This document shows, in pieces, positions 34,217 to 42,884 of a stretch of DNA of 44,518 nucleotides. Source of the DNA: Bryobacteraceae bacterium (GTDB taxonomy: Bacteria; Acidobacteriota; Terriglobia; Bryobacterales; Bryobacteraceae). How positions within the stretch are numbered: position 1 is the stretch's first letter; each line of letters opens with the position of its first letter. Under the pieces are notes generated by a model. It did no database searches, was not told the origin of the DNA, and was given only the letters and a program-made list of their open reading frames with translations. The stretch is from NCBI GenBank assembly GCA_025928545.1, contig JAICJH010000056.1, positions 1 through 44,518 of the forward strand, in the 5' to 3' direction. A program made the translations under genes and the position numbers.

Positions 34217-36058
34217 ATGCGTTTTAGAAGATCAGCGGCAGCGGCGATGTTGGCGGCGGGCGTTTGCTCGCTGACGACGCACGCCTGGGCTCAGCTGGCT
34301 CCAGTGTGGACCCCCGTCGCCGGTTACACCCTGAACACCGGCCTCGCCGGACCCGCATCCGGACCTGTACGCACCGTTTGGTACTCCGCCGGAGGCTCCC
34401 GGCTATTGGTTCAGACCGATGCGCGCGTTTTCGAAACAACCGACTTCCAGCACTGGAAGCTGAACTCGACCGATCCCGTTCCGCCGCCTCCCCCCAGACT
34501 CACCGCCCGTAACCGTCCGGAATCGGGTTACCAGATCGCAACCACCGGCGTTCACCGTTATTCGGTCACTCAGGACAATATCTTTGGATCTGAGGATGGC
34601 CGCTACTGGGTCAACCTGACCGGCTTTAACGGCGTCTCGATTATCGGCGGCGGTTTTTCCGCTTTGGCCGTATCTCCCGCCAACCCGCTCGAAATTACCG
34701 CTGCGAATCAATCCGGCGTCTGGCGTTCGCTCGATGGCGGCCTCTCGTGGCAGAGTCTCAACGAGAACCTGCCCAACCTTAACGCCCATATACTGTCTGG
34801 TCAACGGACCCTTGTCATCGGCCGCGGCACCGCCCATGAGACGCTTGCCGCCGTCACAGCCGGCCACTGGACACCTGTTTCCGGTACTGCGCGCGATTCG
34901 CTGCTGACCGCTGCTCTCTTGTCTCGCTATGGAATTACTGCCACGGCTGTGGCACAGAGCGGATCCGCGATATACGCAGGCACCGCCGATGGACGCGTTC
35001 AGGTCATCCCGGAGGGCGATTCCGGCGTCACACCCATGGCTAGCACCCTCCCCGATGCTGCCGCAATCAGCCGCATCTGGGTGGATCCCGCCAATCCGCA
35101 GATCGCCCTCGTCGCCGCCGGCGAGAGGCTATTTCGCACCACCAACGGCGGAAAATTCTGGGACCCCGTCACCGGCGTCGTGAATTCCGGTAAAATCCAC
35201 GGCATCGCGGCCGATAGCCTGGCCGGCGTGGTTTATATCGCAGCCGAAGCCGGAGTTTTTTCCGGACGTCTCTCCCTCAACGCAGCCGACCGGGTGCCCG
35301 CAACGTGGCAACCCGTGCTGGGCAACCTGCCCATCGCCGCCGCCTGGGACGTCCGTCTGAATCTCGATGGAACTCTGACCGTCCTGCTCGATGGTTACGG
35401 AGTCTTCGAAGCTCCCGCGCCGCACCGTACACTCGCGCCGCGCATCGTGAATGGCGCCGATATGAGTGATCGCGCGGCTGCTCCAGGCTCGGTGATCAGC
35501 GTCCTCGGAGCCAATGTAAAGCAGGCCATGAGTGGCCGAAATATTTATCCGGTGCTGCTGCCTTCCGATCAAAGTTCTCAACTTCAGGTTCCTTTTGAAG
35601 TTTCCCCCGGTATTCAGCAGCTCGCCGTGCAACTGGAAGGCGGCGGTGTCTGGACCGCCCCGCTGAACGTCAAAGAAGCCGCTCCCGCCATCTTCGTCGA
35701 TAGCAACGGCATGCCGATGATTCAGGACGCCGCCAGCGGTCTCGTGCTGGATGCGGGTTCCGCGGTGCGCGGAGGGACTTTGATTCAGGTACTGGCAACC
35801 GGCCTTGGACGCGTGTCCCCCGAATGGCCCACCGGCGTCGCCGCCCCGGTGGATTCACCTCCCACGGTAGTCGCTCCGGTAACTGCGTTTCTGGATGGTA
35901 CGCCCGTCAAAGTGACTCGCGCGACATTAGCCCCCACACTGGTTGGGAATTATCTGGTCGAATTGCAGATCCCCGCCGCCGTGAATCGCGGCGCCTCTGA
36001 ATTGCGGATCGTAGTCAACGGCGAGGAAAGCAACCGCGTCCGGTTGTTCCTGGAATAG
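34217..36058 (+). CDS. Secreted beta-propeller protein with TIGR03437 C-terminal domain
   Basis: The 613-residue protein has a signal peptide ('MRFRRSAAAAMLAAGVCSLTTHAWA' region) and a sialidase/Ycf48-like propeller with Asp-box type repeats ('SEDGRYW', 'SLDGGLSWQSL', 'TTNGGKFWDPV'). The last 220 residues match TIGR03437, the 'Solibacter C-terminal' domain: 'APGSVISVLGANV', 'FEVSPGIQQLAVQLE', 'APAIFVDSNG', 'VLATGLGRVSPEWPTGV' and 'YLVELQIPAAVNRG'. That domain is very common in Solibacter-type Acidobacteria and its role is unknown; cell-surface attachment or sorting is often assumed. It is divergent from the FecR-domain gene with a 39-bp gap. Confidence 0.85.
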   Translation: MRFRRSAAAAMLAAGVCSLTTHAWAQLAPVWTPVAGYTLNTGLAGPASGPVRTVWYSAGGSRLLVQTDARVFETTDFQHWKLNSTDPVPPPPPRLTARNRPESGYQIATTGVHRYSVTQDNIFGSEDGRYWVNLTGFNGVSIIGGGFSALAVSPANPLEITAANQSGVWRSLDGGLSWQSLNENLPNLNAHILSGQRTLVIGRGTAHETLAAVTAGHWTPVSGTARDSLLTAALLSRYGITATAVAQSGSAIYAGTADGRVQVIPEGDSGVTPMASTLPDAAAISRIWVDPANPQIALVAAGERLFRTTNGGKFWDPVTGVVNSGKIHGIAADSLAGVVYIAAEAGVFSGRLSLNAADRVPATWQPVLGNLPIAAAWDVRLNLDGTLTVLLDGYGVFEAPAPHRTLAPRIVNGADMSDRAAAPGSVISVLGANVKQAMSGRNIYPVLLPSDQSSQLQVPFEVSPGIQQLAVQLEGGGVWTAPLNVKEAAPAIFVDSNGMPMIQDAASGLVLDAGSAVRGGTLIQVLATGLGRVSPEWPTGVAAPVDSPPTVVAPVTAFLDGTPVKVTRATLAPTLVGNYLVELQIPAAVNRGASELRIVVNGEESNRVRLFLE

Positions 36059-36079
36059 CCGCGGTTATTGAACCGTCAC

Positions 36080-36110
36080 AAAAAAGAGCCCCGGCGCAAA
36101 CCAGGGCTCC
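36080..36110 (-). terminator. Rho-independent terminator of cspA
   Basis: On the minus strand GAGCCCTGG, six bases, CCGGGGCTC forms a stem with one mismatch and is followed by TTTTTTG. It lies 25 bp after the cspA stop. There is no T-run on the plus strand, so it is unlikely to end the propeller gene. Confidence 0.85.
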
Positions 36111-36134
36111 CCATTCAAATCAAACCGGCCGAAA

Positions 36135-36338
36135 TCAAACGCGCGTGACGTTTTCAGCCTGAAGACCCTTGGGGCCCTGTTTGACCTCGAACTCCACCGC
36201 CGCGCCTTCGTCCAGGCTTCGGTAGCCATCGGAAGCAATCGCTGAAAAATGGACGAACACGTCGTCCCCGCTTTGACGCTGGATGAAGCCGAAGCCCTTG
36301 GCAGCGTTAAACCATTTCACTGTGCCTTTTTCTTTCAC
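36135..36338 (-). CDS. cspA: Cold shock protein (CspA family)
   Basis: A 67-residue single cold-shock domain that binds single-stranded RNA/DNA. RNP1 'KGFGFI' and RNP2 'VFVHF' are intact, with 'GTVKWFNAAKGFGF' at the start and 'VEFEVKQGPKGLQAENV' at the end. The start codon is GTG with AGGAG (complement at 36346-36350) seven bases upstream. A possible promoter lies about 90 bp upstream and a strong terminator follows, so it is a monocistronic unit with the long leader usual for this family. Confidence 0.96.
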   Translation of the reverse strand: MKEKGTVKWFNAAKGFGFIQRQSGDDVFVHFSAIASDGYRSLDEGAAVEFEVKQGPKGLQAENVTRV

Positions 36339-36430
36339 AAACCCTCTCCTGAAAGGTCCGAGCCGCCCGGCATCTGGGCCGAATTAAAAACAGCGGGACG
36401 GGCCTTTGTGTATCTTTTCGAACGTCACGA

Positions 36431-36459
36431 ATTGTCTCATAAGCCACGGTAATCTTCAA
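36431..36459 (-). promoter_or_regulatory. Possible cspA promoter
   Basis: Minus strand TTGAAG, 17 bases, GACAAT (complements at 36454-36459 and 36431-36436). This gives a leader of roughly 85-90 nt before the GTG. Each hexamer matches consensus at four of six positions. Confidence 0.35.
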
Positions 36460-36525
36460 GCCCGGCTCCATTCTTATCGGACCACTCGGGTCGCCCGGCG
36501 GGCCGTTCCTGTTCCAACTCCCCCG

Positions 36526-37491
36526 ATGTTAGACTGCGGCTTGCTCAACGAACGCGCCATCACCGAACGTCTCCGCCGCCTCGTCACTATCCCGCCCTCC
36601 TCCGCCCTCGTCGCCGGCATCGGTGATGATTGCGCCATCTATCGCCCGCGCGGCAGCGCTGACGACCTGCTCTTCACTACCGATCTCTTCATTGAAGGAA
36701 CGCACTTCCTGCGCGACACCCACAAACCCGCCGACGTCGCCCGTAAAGCTCTCGTCCGCAGCCTCAGCGATATCGCAGCCATGGGCGGAGAGCCGCGATT
36801 CTGCCTGGCCTCCGTCTGCCTCCCGGAATGGGCCACCGACCGCTGGACTACCGACTTCTTCGAAGCCCTCGCCTCACTCGCCGCCCGCCACCACGCAATT
36901 CTCGCGGGAGGCGACCTCGCCCGCGGCGTCGGCTTTGCCTGCGACGTCACCCTGTGCGGTGCCGTTCCCCGCGGCGCCGCATTACTCCGCAACGGAGCTC
37001 GCGTTGGGCACGAAATTTACGTATCCGGAGCCCTGGGTGGCTCCGCCCTGGGTCTTGCGACCCGCAAGGGCAAGGCATGGAAGCGTCACCTGAATCCCGA
37101 ACCGCGGCTGGCCCTCGGACGCTTCCTTCGTGAAAAACTCCGCGCCTCCGCCGCCATCGATATCAGCGACGGCTTGTCCCTGGATCTCACTCGCGTCTGT
37201 CTCGCCTCCGGCACCGCCGCCGACATTGTGGCGCCGCCGCAATTCGCGGAAAGCAGGAAACAATTCGCCTCCCTCGAACAGGCCCTCCATGGCGGTGAAG
37301 AATATGAACTGCTCTTTTTCGTGCGCCAGGGAACCAGCGTGCCGGCTCAATTTGAAGGCCTGCGCTTGACGCGCATCGGTATCGCGGCGCAGGGTCCGGC
37401 AGGCGAGGTGCGTATCGACGGCCAGCCCCTGAAACCGCTTGGTTTCGATCACTTTACCCATACAAAGGAGCTGCAACAGGGTAATCTCTGA
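36526..37491 (+). CDS. thiL: Thiamine-monophosphate kinase
   Basis: ThiL phosphorylates thiamine monophosphate to the cofactor thiamine diphosphate. The 321-residue protein shows the PurM-like start 'LVAGIGDDCAIYRP' (D34, D35), 'LLFTTDLFIEGTHF', 'KALVRSLSDIAAMGGEPRFC', 'AILAGGDLARG', 'IDISDGLSLDLTRVC' and 'GGEEYELLFFV', all canonical for ThiL. The ATG at 36526 gives the normal N-terminus; the frame is open for 40 codons upstream but that part crosses the cspA promoter region. No clear Shine-Dalgarno is present and no other thi gene is near. Confidence 0.95.
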   Translation: MLDCGLLNERAITERLRRLVTIPPSSALVAGIGDDCAIYRPRGSADDLLFTTDLFIEGTHFLRDTHKPADVARKALVRSLSDIAAMGGEPRFCLASVCLPEWATDRWTTDFFEALASLAARHHAILAGGDLARGVGFACDVTLCGAVPRGAALLRNGARVGHEIYVSGALGGSALGLATRKGKAWKRHLNPEPRLALGRFLREKLRASAAIDISDGLSLDLTRVCLASGTAADIVAPPQFAESRKQFASLEQALHGGEEYELLFFVRQGTSVPAQFEGLRLTRIGIAAQGPAGEVRIDGQPLKPLGFDHFTHTKELQQGNL

Positions 37492-37517
37492 GCGCGGCAG
37501 GGTAACCTGTAAGAGTT

Positions 37518-38933
37518 ATGCGAGTTACGGTCATAGGCACTGGATATGTCGGTACAGTCACGGGAGCGTGCCTTGCCTACCTTGGCCATCGGGTCACCTG
37601 CGTTGATACGGATCAGAGCAAAATAGCCCGTTTGCGAAACGGAGACCCTGTTATTTACGAGCCGGGGCTCGAACAGCTGCTGGCGGTCGCAATTGCGCGC
37701 GGATCGATTGATTTTGAAACCGACCTTTCCGCGTCCGTCCGCGAGAGCGATGCCGTTTTCATTGCGGTAGGAACGCCTCCGTTACCTTCCGGTGAATCGA
37801 ATCTCGCCTATCTCGAATCGGCCGCCAGAGGCATCGGTGCCGCCATGGATTCTTCGCGCTATCGGGTTGTGATCAACAAATCCACGGTCCCGGTGGGCAG
37901 CGGCAATCTTGTTGGCGCATTGATCCGCGAGGGCATTCCGGAAACGAATGAAACCGGCACGGCTGCCGCCGCCATCGAATTCAGCGTTGCCAGCAATCCG
38001 GAATTCCTGCGCGAGGGCTCGGCGATTCACGATTCCCTGTACCCCGATCGAATCGTGCTCGGCACCGAGGACAAACGCTCCCTGACTCTGCTCCGCCAGT
38101 TGTACCAGCCACTCGCTGAACAAAAGTTTGAGGCGCCGTCATTCGCGCCCCGGCCGTCTCACACCAAAGCCGCGCCCCTGGTCACCACTACTCTCACCAG
38201 CGCGGAGATGATTAAGTATTCGGCCAACGCTTTCCTGGCCATGAAAATCGGTTTCGCCAATGAAATCGCGAATATCTGCGAACGTGTAGGCGCCGATGTC
38301 ACCGAAGTCATGACCGGGATCGGTCTCGACACCCGCATCGGCACAGGCTTCCTGAACGCCGGTCTCGGCTGGGGCGGCAGTTGTTTCGGCAAAGACATCA
38401 GTTCGCTCCTCCACACCGCGAACGAATATGGCTACCACCCCCAGCTTCTGGACGCCTCCATTTCAGTCAATCGCCTGCAAAGGCAGGTCGTCATTCAAAA
38501 GCTCCAGGAAAAACTGTTCATCCTCAAAGGCCGCACCATTGCCTTGCTGGGCCTTGCCTTCAAACCCAATACTGACGATCTTCGCGACGCCCCCAGCCTT
38601 GAGATCGCCCACAAACTGATCCGTCTGGGAGCCCGTGTCCGCGTTTTCGATCCCGTCGCCATGGAGGCCTGCCGTGAGCAGTTTCCGGATTTGCGCGTCC
38701 AATATTGCCCCAGCGTGGCGCACGCCATCGATCAGGCCGACGCGCTGTTGCTGGTCACCGAATGGCCGGAATTCGCCTCTTTGAAGCTGGCCGATCTCGC
38801 GCCGCGCATGAAGACACCGGTCCTGGTGGACGGCCGCAATTTGTTCCAGCCCGAAGCAGCCCGCGCGGCCGGATTCGATTACGTCGGCATCGGCCGCGCG
38901 AACTGCAGGCCCCAGGCGCACGCCTCCGCTTAG
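37518..38933 (+). CDS. ugd: UDP-glucose 6-dehydrogenase
   Basis: Oxidises UDP-glucose to UDP-glucuronate for polysaccharide synthesis. The 471-residue protein has the Rossmann start 'VIGTGYVGTVTGACLAYLGH', 'AVGTPPLPSGE', 'INKSTVPVGSG', 'NPEFLREGSAIHD' and the catalytic cysteine C289 in 'WGGSCFGKD', then 'LLGLAFKPNTDDLRDAPSLE' in the C-terminal domain. About 20 extra residues around 210-225 ('SFAPRPSHTKAAPLVTTT') form a short insertion relative to the usual 440-residue length. It starts 26 bp after thiL and ends 7 bp before cmk. Confidence 0.95.
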   Translation: MRVTVIGTGYVGTVTGACLAYLGHRVTCVDTDQSKIARLRNGDPVIYEPGLEQLLAVAIARGSIDFETDLSASVRESDAVFIAVGTPPLPSGESNLAYLESAARGIGAAMDSSRYRVVINKSTVPVGSGNLVGALIREGIPETNETGTAAAAIEFSVASNPEFLREGSAIHDSLYPDRIVLGTEDKRSLTLLRQLYQPLAEQKFEAPSFAPRPSHTKAAPLVTTTLTSAEMIKYSANAFLAMKIGFANEIANICERVGADVTEVMTGIGLDTRIGTGFLNAGLGWGGSCFGKDISSLLHTANEYGYHPQLLDASISVNRLQRQVVIQKLQEKLFILKGRTIALLGLAFKPNTDDLRDAPSLEIAHKLIRLGARVRVFDPVAMEACREQFPDLRVQYCPSVAHAIDQADALLLVTEWPEFASLKLADLAPRMKTPVLVDGRNLFQPEAARAAGFDYVGIGRANCRPQAHASA

Positions 38934-38940
38934 CCGGCAG

Positions 38941-39600
38941 ATGGGACACGTAATTGCAATCGATGGCCCCGCCGGGGCAGGTAAGAGCACCATTGCCAGG
39001 CTGATCGCGGATCGGCTTGGATACGTCTATATCGATACCGGCGCCATGTACCGCGCCATCGCCTTGTGGGCCTGGCGCACGAAAACCCCCGCCGGCGATG
39101 CCCACAAACTGGAGCAACTCGCCACCTCGGCTGAAATCGGCCTCCACCCCCATCGCCACGTAACCCTGAACGGCGAGGACGTGACCGACGCGATTCGCGC
39201 GCCTGAGATCTCGGCAATGGCATCCCAGGTCGCTGCCATCGGCGCGGTGCGGCTGGCCCTGGTTTCCAAACAACGCGAACTCGCCCGCCATGAAAACGTC
39301 GTAATGGAAGGGCGCGACATCGGTTCCGTGGTTTTCCCCGATGCGCGTGTGAAAATATTTCTGGATGCCGATCCATCGGAACGCGTCCGCCGCCGCGCCG
39401 GGGAATTGCCCGATCATCACCACACTACGCTGGCGACGCAGCTCGCGGAACGGGACCATCGCGACCGCAATCGCCTCGAATCGCCGCTACTTCAGGCGCC
39501 CGATGCGGTTTATCTCGATTCCACCGGCATGACCATGGAAAAGGTGGAAGAAGAAATTCTGGCCATCGTTCGCGCAAAGATTTCGAACGGTAAAGGTTAA
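38941..39600 (+). CDS. cmk: Cytidylate kinase
   Basis: Phosphorylates CMP/dCMP. The 219-residue protein has the Walker A 'GPAGAGKST' (residues 9-17), 'LGYVYIDTGAMYRAIAL', 'VMEGRDIGSVVFPDA' and 'KIFLDADPSERVRRRAGEL', all standard in Cmk, and 'DRNRLESPLLQAPDAVYLDS', where most members read 'D..R..SPL..A.DA..ID'. It starts 7 bp after ugd and is followed by lysC 30 bp later, in one plus-strand run. No rpsA follows, unlike the common cmk-rpsA order. Confidence 0.96.
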   Translation: MGHVIAIDGPAGAGKSTIARLIADRLGYVYIDTGAMYRAIALWAWRTKTPAGDAHKLEQLATSAEIGLHPHRHVTLNGEDVTDAIRAPEISAMASQVAAIGAVRLALVSKQRELARHENVVMEGRDIGSVVFPDARVKIFLDADPSERVRRRAGELPDHHHTTLATQLAERDHRDRNRLESPLLQAPDAVYLDSTGMTMEKVEEEILAIVRAKISNGKG

Positions 39601-39630
39601 GTCAACAAAGCTCGATTCACCAAAGGAAAA

Positions 39631-41040
39631 ATGAGTTTGCAAAATCTGCTCGTCATGAAATTCGGCGGCACCAGCGTCGGCTCCGCCGCCCGCATGAAAG
39701 CCGCCTGCGACCTGATCGCCACCCACGCCGCCAACCGTCCCGTCACCGCGGTCGTTTCCGCGATGTCGAAGATCACCGATCTCCTGCTCGACACCACGCG
39801 CCTCGCCGAATCGGGCGATCAGGCCGGTATCGATAAGAACCTGGAGCAACTCGCCACCCGCCATCTCGAAGCCGCTAAAGAATTGCTCCCCTCCGATCAA
39901 CTGGAGCGTGTGAATGCCGGCATTCGCGATCTGCTCGGTGAATTCCGCCGCATCGTGAATGGCATGCAGATGCTCGGCTACCGTCCGGCGCGCGCGGTGG
40001 ATGAAGCGATTGCCGTCGGCGAGCGGCTCTCCGCTCTCCTGGTCAGCGAGCATCTTCGGTCGCGCGGTCTTGCCGCCGAAGCCGTCAACGCCGCACAGGC
40101 CGTCGTCACCGATGCCGTATTCAACAACGCCTCACCCCTGATGAGCCTCACCCGTGAAAAAGCTCAGGGGAGAATTCTTCCGATTCTGCAGGCGAAGGGC
40201 ATTCCCATCGTTACCGGCTTCAACGGAGCGACAACCGACGGCCGTCCCACCACTCTCGGCCGCGGTGGTTCCGATTTCTCCGCCAGCATTCTGGCCGCGG
40301 CGCTCGATGCCACCGAACTCTGGATCTGGACCGACGTCGATGGCATCATGACCGCCGACCCCCGCCTCGTCCCCGACGCGAAGATTCTCGACGAAATCAC
40401 CTACAGCGAAGCGGCTGAGCTCGCATGGGCCGGCGCAAAAGTCCTGCACCCCAGAACTCTCGCTCCTCTCGTGGAACGCGGCATTCCGGTGTGGAGCAAG
40501 AATAGCTTTTCCCCGGAAAAGCCCGGCACTCGGATCGTGCCGAAGCTCACCGCCGGCAATAGCGGCGCGCGCGCCGTTACGTCAATGGCGAACGTGGCGC
40601 TGGTGTCCCTCGAGCCCGCAAGTGCTGCCGTGAGCGGCGTACACCTGATGGCCCGCTCGCTCGATGCGCTTGACCGCGTCAATGTCGAGATCCTCGCGAT
40701 GTCCAGTTCCAGCTACCGGCAAAGCTTCTGCTTTCTCGTGCGCAATGACGAAATCGAAAAAGCGGTGGACGCGATCAAGGTCGCCCTCTCTCTGGAATTC
40801 GCGCACGGATATGTCAACGACGTTGGCGTGGACCGCAACGTAGGCCTGTTGGCCGTAGTGGGCGAAGGCATGCGCGGCGCGCAGGGCCTCGCAGGGCGCA
40901 TCTTCACCGCAATCTCCCGCGAGAACGTCAACGTGATCGCGATCGCGCAGGGCTCAAGCGAACTGACGATATCAATCGCCGTCCGCCGCGACGGCTTGGA
41001 AAAGGCTGTACGGGCCGTCCACACTGAATGCCATTTGTAG
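39631..41040 (+). CDS. lysC: Aspartate kinase
   Basis: First step of the lysine/threonine/methionine pathway. The 469-residue monofunctional enzyme starts with 'VMKFGGTSVGSAARMKAA', has 'GFNGATTDGRPTTLGRGGSD' and 'WTDVDGIMTADPRLVPDAK' for ATP/substrate binding, and two C-terminal ACT domains ('VNVEILAMSSSSYRQSFCFL' and 'AISRENVNVIAIAQGSSELT'). Its length and the insertion in the catalytic domain fit the ThrA/LysC class of about 450-470 residues. A good AAAGGA ribosome-binding site precedes the ATG. It is followed after 2 bp by a small membrane protein gene. Confidence 0.96.
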   Translation: MSLQNLLVMKFGGTSVGSAARMKAACDLIATHAANRPVTAVVSAMSKITDLLLDTTRLAESGDQAGIDKNLEQLATRHLEAAKELLPSDQLERVNAGIRDLLGEFRRIVNGMQMLGYRPARAVDEAIAVGERLSALLVSEHLRSRGLAAEAVNAAQAVVTDAVFNNASPLMSLTREKAQGRILPILQAKGIPIVTGFNGATTDGRPTTLGRGGSDFSASILAAALDATELWIWTDVDGIMTADPRLVPDAKILDEITYSEAAELAWAGAKVLHPRTLAPLVERGIPVWSKNSFSPEKPGTRIVPKLTAGNSGARAVTSMANVALVSLEPASAAVSGVHLMARSLDALDRVNVEILAMSSSSYRQSFCFLVRNDEIEKAVDAIKVALSLEFAHGYVNDVGVDRNVGLLAVVGEGMRGAQGLAGRIFTAISRENVNVIAIAQGSSELTISIAVRRDGLEKAVRAVHTECHL

Positions 41041-41042
41041 CG

Positions 41043-41381
41043 ATGCAACCGCTGACTGCGATCAAGTTGCTCCATACAGCAATCTGGCTCTTCTTCGTGG
41101 CATGCATTGCAGGCATTCCATTCACTGCCGCACAACATCGATTTCGCTGCACCGCAATTCTCAGTGGACTGGTGATTTTCGAATGCGCCGTCATCGCAAT
41201 CAACAAAGGCCGCTGCCCATTAACCGATCTGGCAAGCCCCTACACCGAGGAGCGCGCCGATAATTTCGACATTTACCTGCCCCTCTGGTTAGCCCGCTAC
41301 AACAAACAAATCTTCGGAACTCTGTTCGTCCTCGGCGAACTGTTCGCGCTGGCCTGCTGGCTGACCCAGGCGAAACGATGA
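41043..41381 (+). CDS. Small membrane protein, unknown function
   Basis: About 112 residues with three predicted membrane helices ('AIKLLHTAIWLFFVACIAGI', 'FRCTAILSGLVIFECAVIAI', 'IFGTLFVLGELFALACWL'). A conserved-looking loop 'KGRCPLTDLASPYTEERADN' followed by 'FDIYLPLWLARYNKQIFGTL' is seen in uncharacterised proteins of many soil bacteria; I know of no function. The ATG at 41043 is 2 bp after the lysC stop; an earlier ATG at 41028 overlaps lysC. The last 48 codons are duplicated as a fragment at 42699-42842. Confidence 0.75.
   Translation: MQPLTAIKLLHTAIWLFFVACIAGIPFTAAQHRFRCTAILSGLVIFECAVIAINKGRCPLTDLASPYTEERADNFDIYLPLWLARYNKQIFGTLFVLGELFALACWLTQAKR
41220..41363 (+). repeat. 144-bp direct repeat, left copy
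   Basis: These bases recur in the same orientation at 42699-42842, 1479 bp away, with about ten mismatches counted by eye (near 93% identity). The left copy is part of the intact small membrane protein gene. The repeat pair encloses the secreted-protein gene at 41391-42617. Confidence 0.85.
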
Positions 41382-41390
41382 ACACCCGTG

Positions 41391-42617
41391 TCAGAGCGTA
41401 GCCGGCACAACGCGCAATCTGCCGTCCGTCGTCTGGTCCACGAAAAAGCGCGTCGCCCGGGCGCCTTCCACCAAAGCGATTCCGTTGTCCGTCGCCGCGA
41501 CGATTGTTCCTTTCACGTGATTCAGGCGGACCGTAATGTCCGGCAGCGGCACTCGCTGCACCACACCGCTGCGTCGATCGTATCGGAGTAGTCCGCCGCT
41601 CGATCCTCCCCACTCCCCGTTATTCACCAGAGCCAGCCAAACCGCGTCCGGTGTGACATCGAGAGCTGACACGGACCAATCGGCGATCTCGGGCGGCTCG
41701 AACAACCGCAGCTTTGTTTCCTTCCCACCGAAATAACCAAATCCGCCAACGCCGGTGCTGCCTTCGCCATCGTAGAAAGTCTTGCCAAACCAGATTCCTC
41801 CGTCCTCCCGCTGCCAGGGTCCAATGGCTTCTTCGATCTGGGTACTGCCGCGGACATAACCGTCTTTCACACGCTGCGGCCGCGCGGCGGCGAACTTGTC
41901 GTACGTCGTACGGGGAAGCGCGGGAAGTCCCGCCGGCGTCGGCATTTTATCGTTTTCGATATCGATTACATTGCGCGACGGCATTCCTTCGCGGCCTGAG
42001 GAAATGTGAACGCGGTCAATCCACGGTTGCGCCGATGCGGCGCTCAGCACACGAAACACCGGCTCCGCCTCCGGATTGTATTCGACGGCGACAAGCCTCT
42101 GCCGGTCGGTGCCCACGAAAACGACGCCCTTCGAACTGGAAAACGCGCGTTGCATCGCAACTGGCTGATAAGAGAATTGCCTGACGAGTCTCCTGGCCCG
42201 TACGTCGTACACCCATTTCTCATTGGGGTATTGCATAGCTTTCTCGCCCCGGCAGGAGATGACGGTATCCGTCGCGGTGACCCGTTCAATTCGGGCGAAG
42301 CAGTCCGGAAAACCGGCTTTCATTCCCAGCGAATAAATGCGCTCGGGTCGTTTCTTCTCCTGAAGAAACAGGCCGATCTTCCGTTCTTCACTCCAGGAAA
42401 TCCAGCGCTCCACTGGCATCGCCTTGGGGCTTCCGAGCGCAATCACCAGGTCGAATTCGTCCGTCACGCCGTTGCGCTGCAACTGAACGAAGTGCGAAAG
42501 CCCCGCATCACTCTGCCGCCAGGCGCTGAAGACCGCGATTTCGGCTGGCGATCCCCCAGAGAGCGAAGCGGCCCAGAGGAAAAGCCCAACGAAAAGCGAT
42601 CGGACCTGCGGAGGCAT
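41391..42617 (-). CDS. Secreted protein, propeller-like, unknown function
   Basis: The 408-residue protein has an N-terminal signal peptide ('RSLFVGLFLWAASLSGGSPA') and no enzyme motif I recognise. Beta-rich stretches such as 'GVVFVGTDRQRLVAVEYNPE', 'WSVSALDVTPDAVWLALVNN', 'GGLLRYDRRSGVVQRVPLPD' and 'GTIVAATDNGIALVEGARAT' have the spacing of beta-propeller blades ('two-component regulator propeller'-like), so a surface or periplasmic propeller is likely. It converges on the small membrane protein gene with a 9-bp gap and lies between the 144-bp direct repeats. Confidence 0.72.
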   Translation of the reverse strand: MPPQVRSLFVGLFLWAASLSGGSPAEIAVFSAWRQSDAGLSHFVQLQRNGVTDEFDLVIALGSPKAMPVERWISWSEERKIGLFLQEKKRPERIYSLGMKAGFPDCFARIERVTATDTVISCRGEKAMQYPNEKWVYDVRARRLVRQFSYQPVAMQRAFSSSKGVVFVGTDRQRLVAVEYNPEAEPVFRVLSAASAQPWIDRVHISSGREGMPSRNVIDIENDKMPTPAGLPALPRTTYDKFAAARPQRVKDGYVRGSTQIEEAIGPWQREDGGIWFGKTFYDGEGSTGVGGFGYFGGKETKLRLFEPPEIADWSVSALDVTPDAVWLALVNNGEWGGSSGGLLRYDRRSGVVQRVPLPDITVRLNHVKGTIVAATDNGIALVEGARATRFFVDQTTDGRLRVVPATL

Positions 42618-42698
42618 GTCTCTTAATTATGCAGCGAAAAATCGGCGTGAATCGGCGTCATTTTGCTTGGTTCGTAAAGTACAGAGAAAGAATTATAT

Positions 42699-42842
42699 TT
42701 AACCGATCTGGCAAGCCCTTGCACCGAGGAGCGCGCCGATAATTTCGACATCTACCTGCCCCTCTGGTTGGCCCGCCACAACAAACAAATCTTCGGAACT
42801 CTGTTCGTCCTCGGCGAATTATTCGCGCGGGCATGCTGTCTG
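42699..42842 (+). pseudogene. Duplicated fragment of the small membrane protein gene (right repeat copy)
   Basis: Encodes 'LTDLASPCTEERADNFDIYL' and on to 'GTLFVLGELFARACCL', the last 48 codons of the gene at 41043. The first half is missing: homology begins abruptly at the Leu codon and the frame upstream meets a TAA at 42675 without a start codon. Several of the ten differences are silent; others change conserved residues (Tyr to Cys, Tyr to His, Leu to Arg in the last helix). The frame then runs into unrelated sequence, so it is non-functional. Confidence 0.82.
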
Positions 42843-42884
42843 AAAGCCCGCTGGCAACTGCCTCACGGTCGGTCAGGATCCGGC

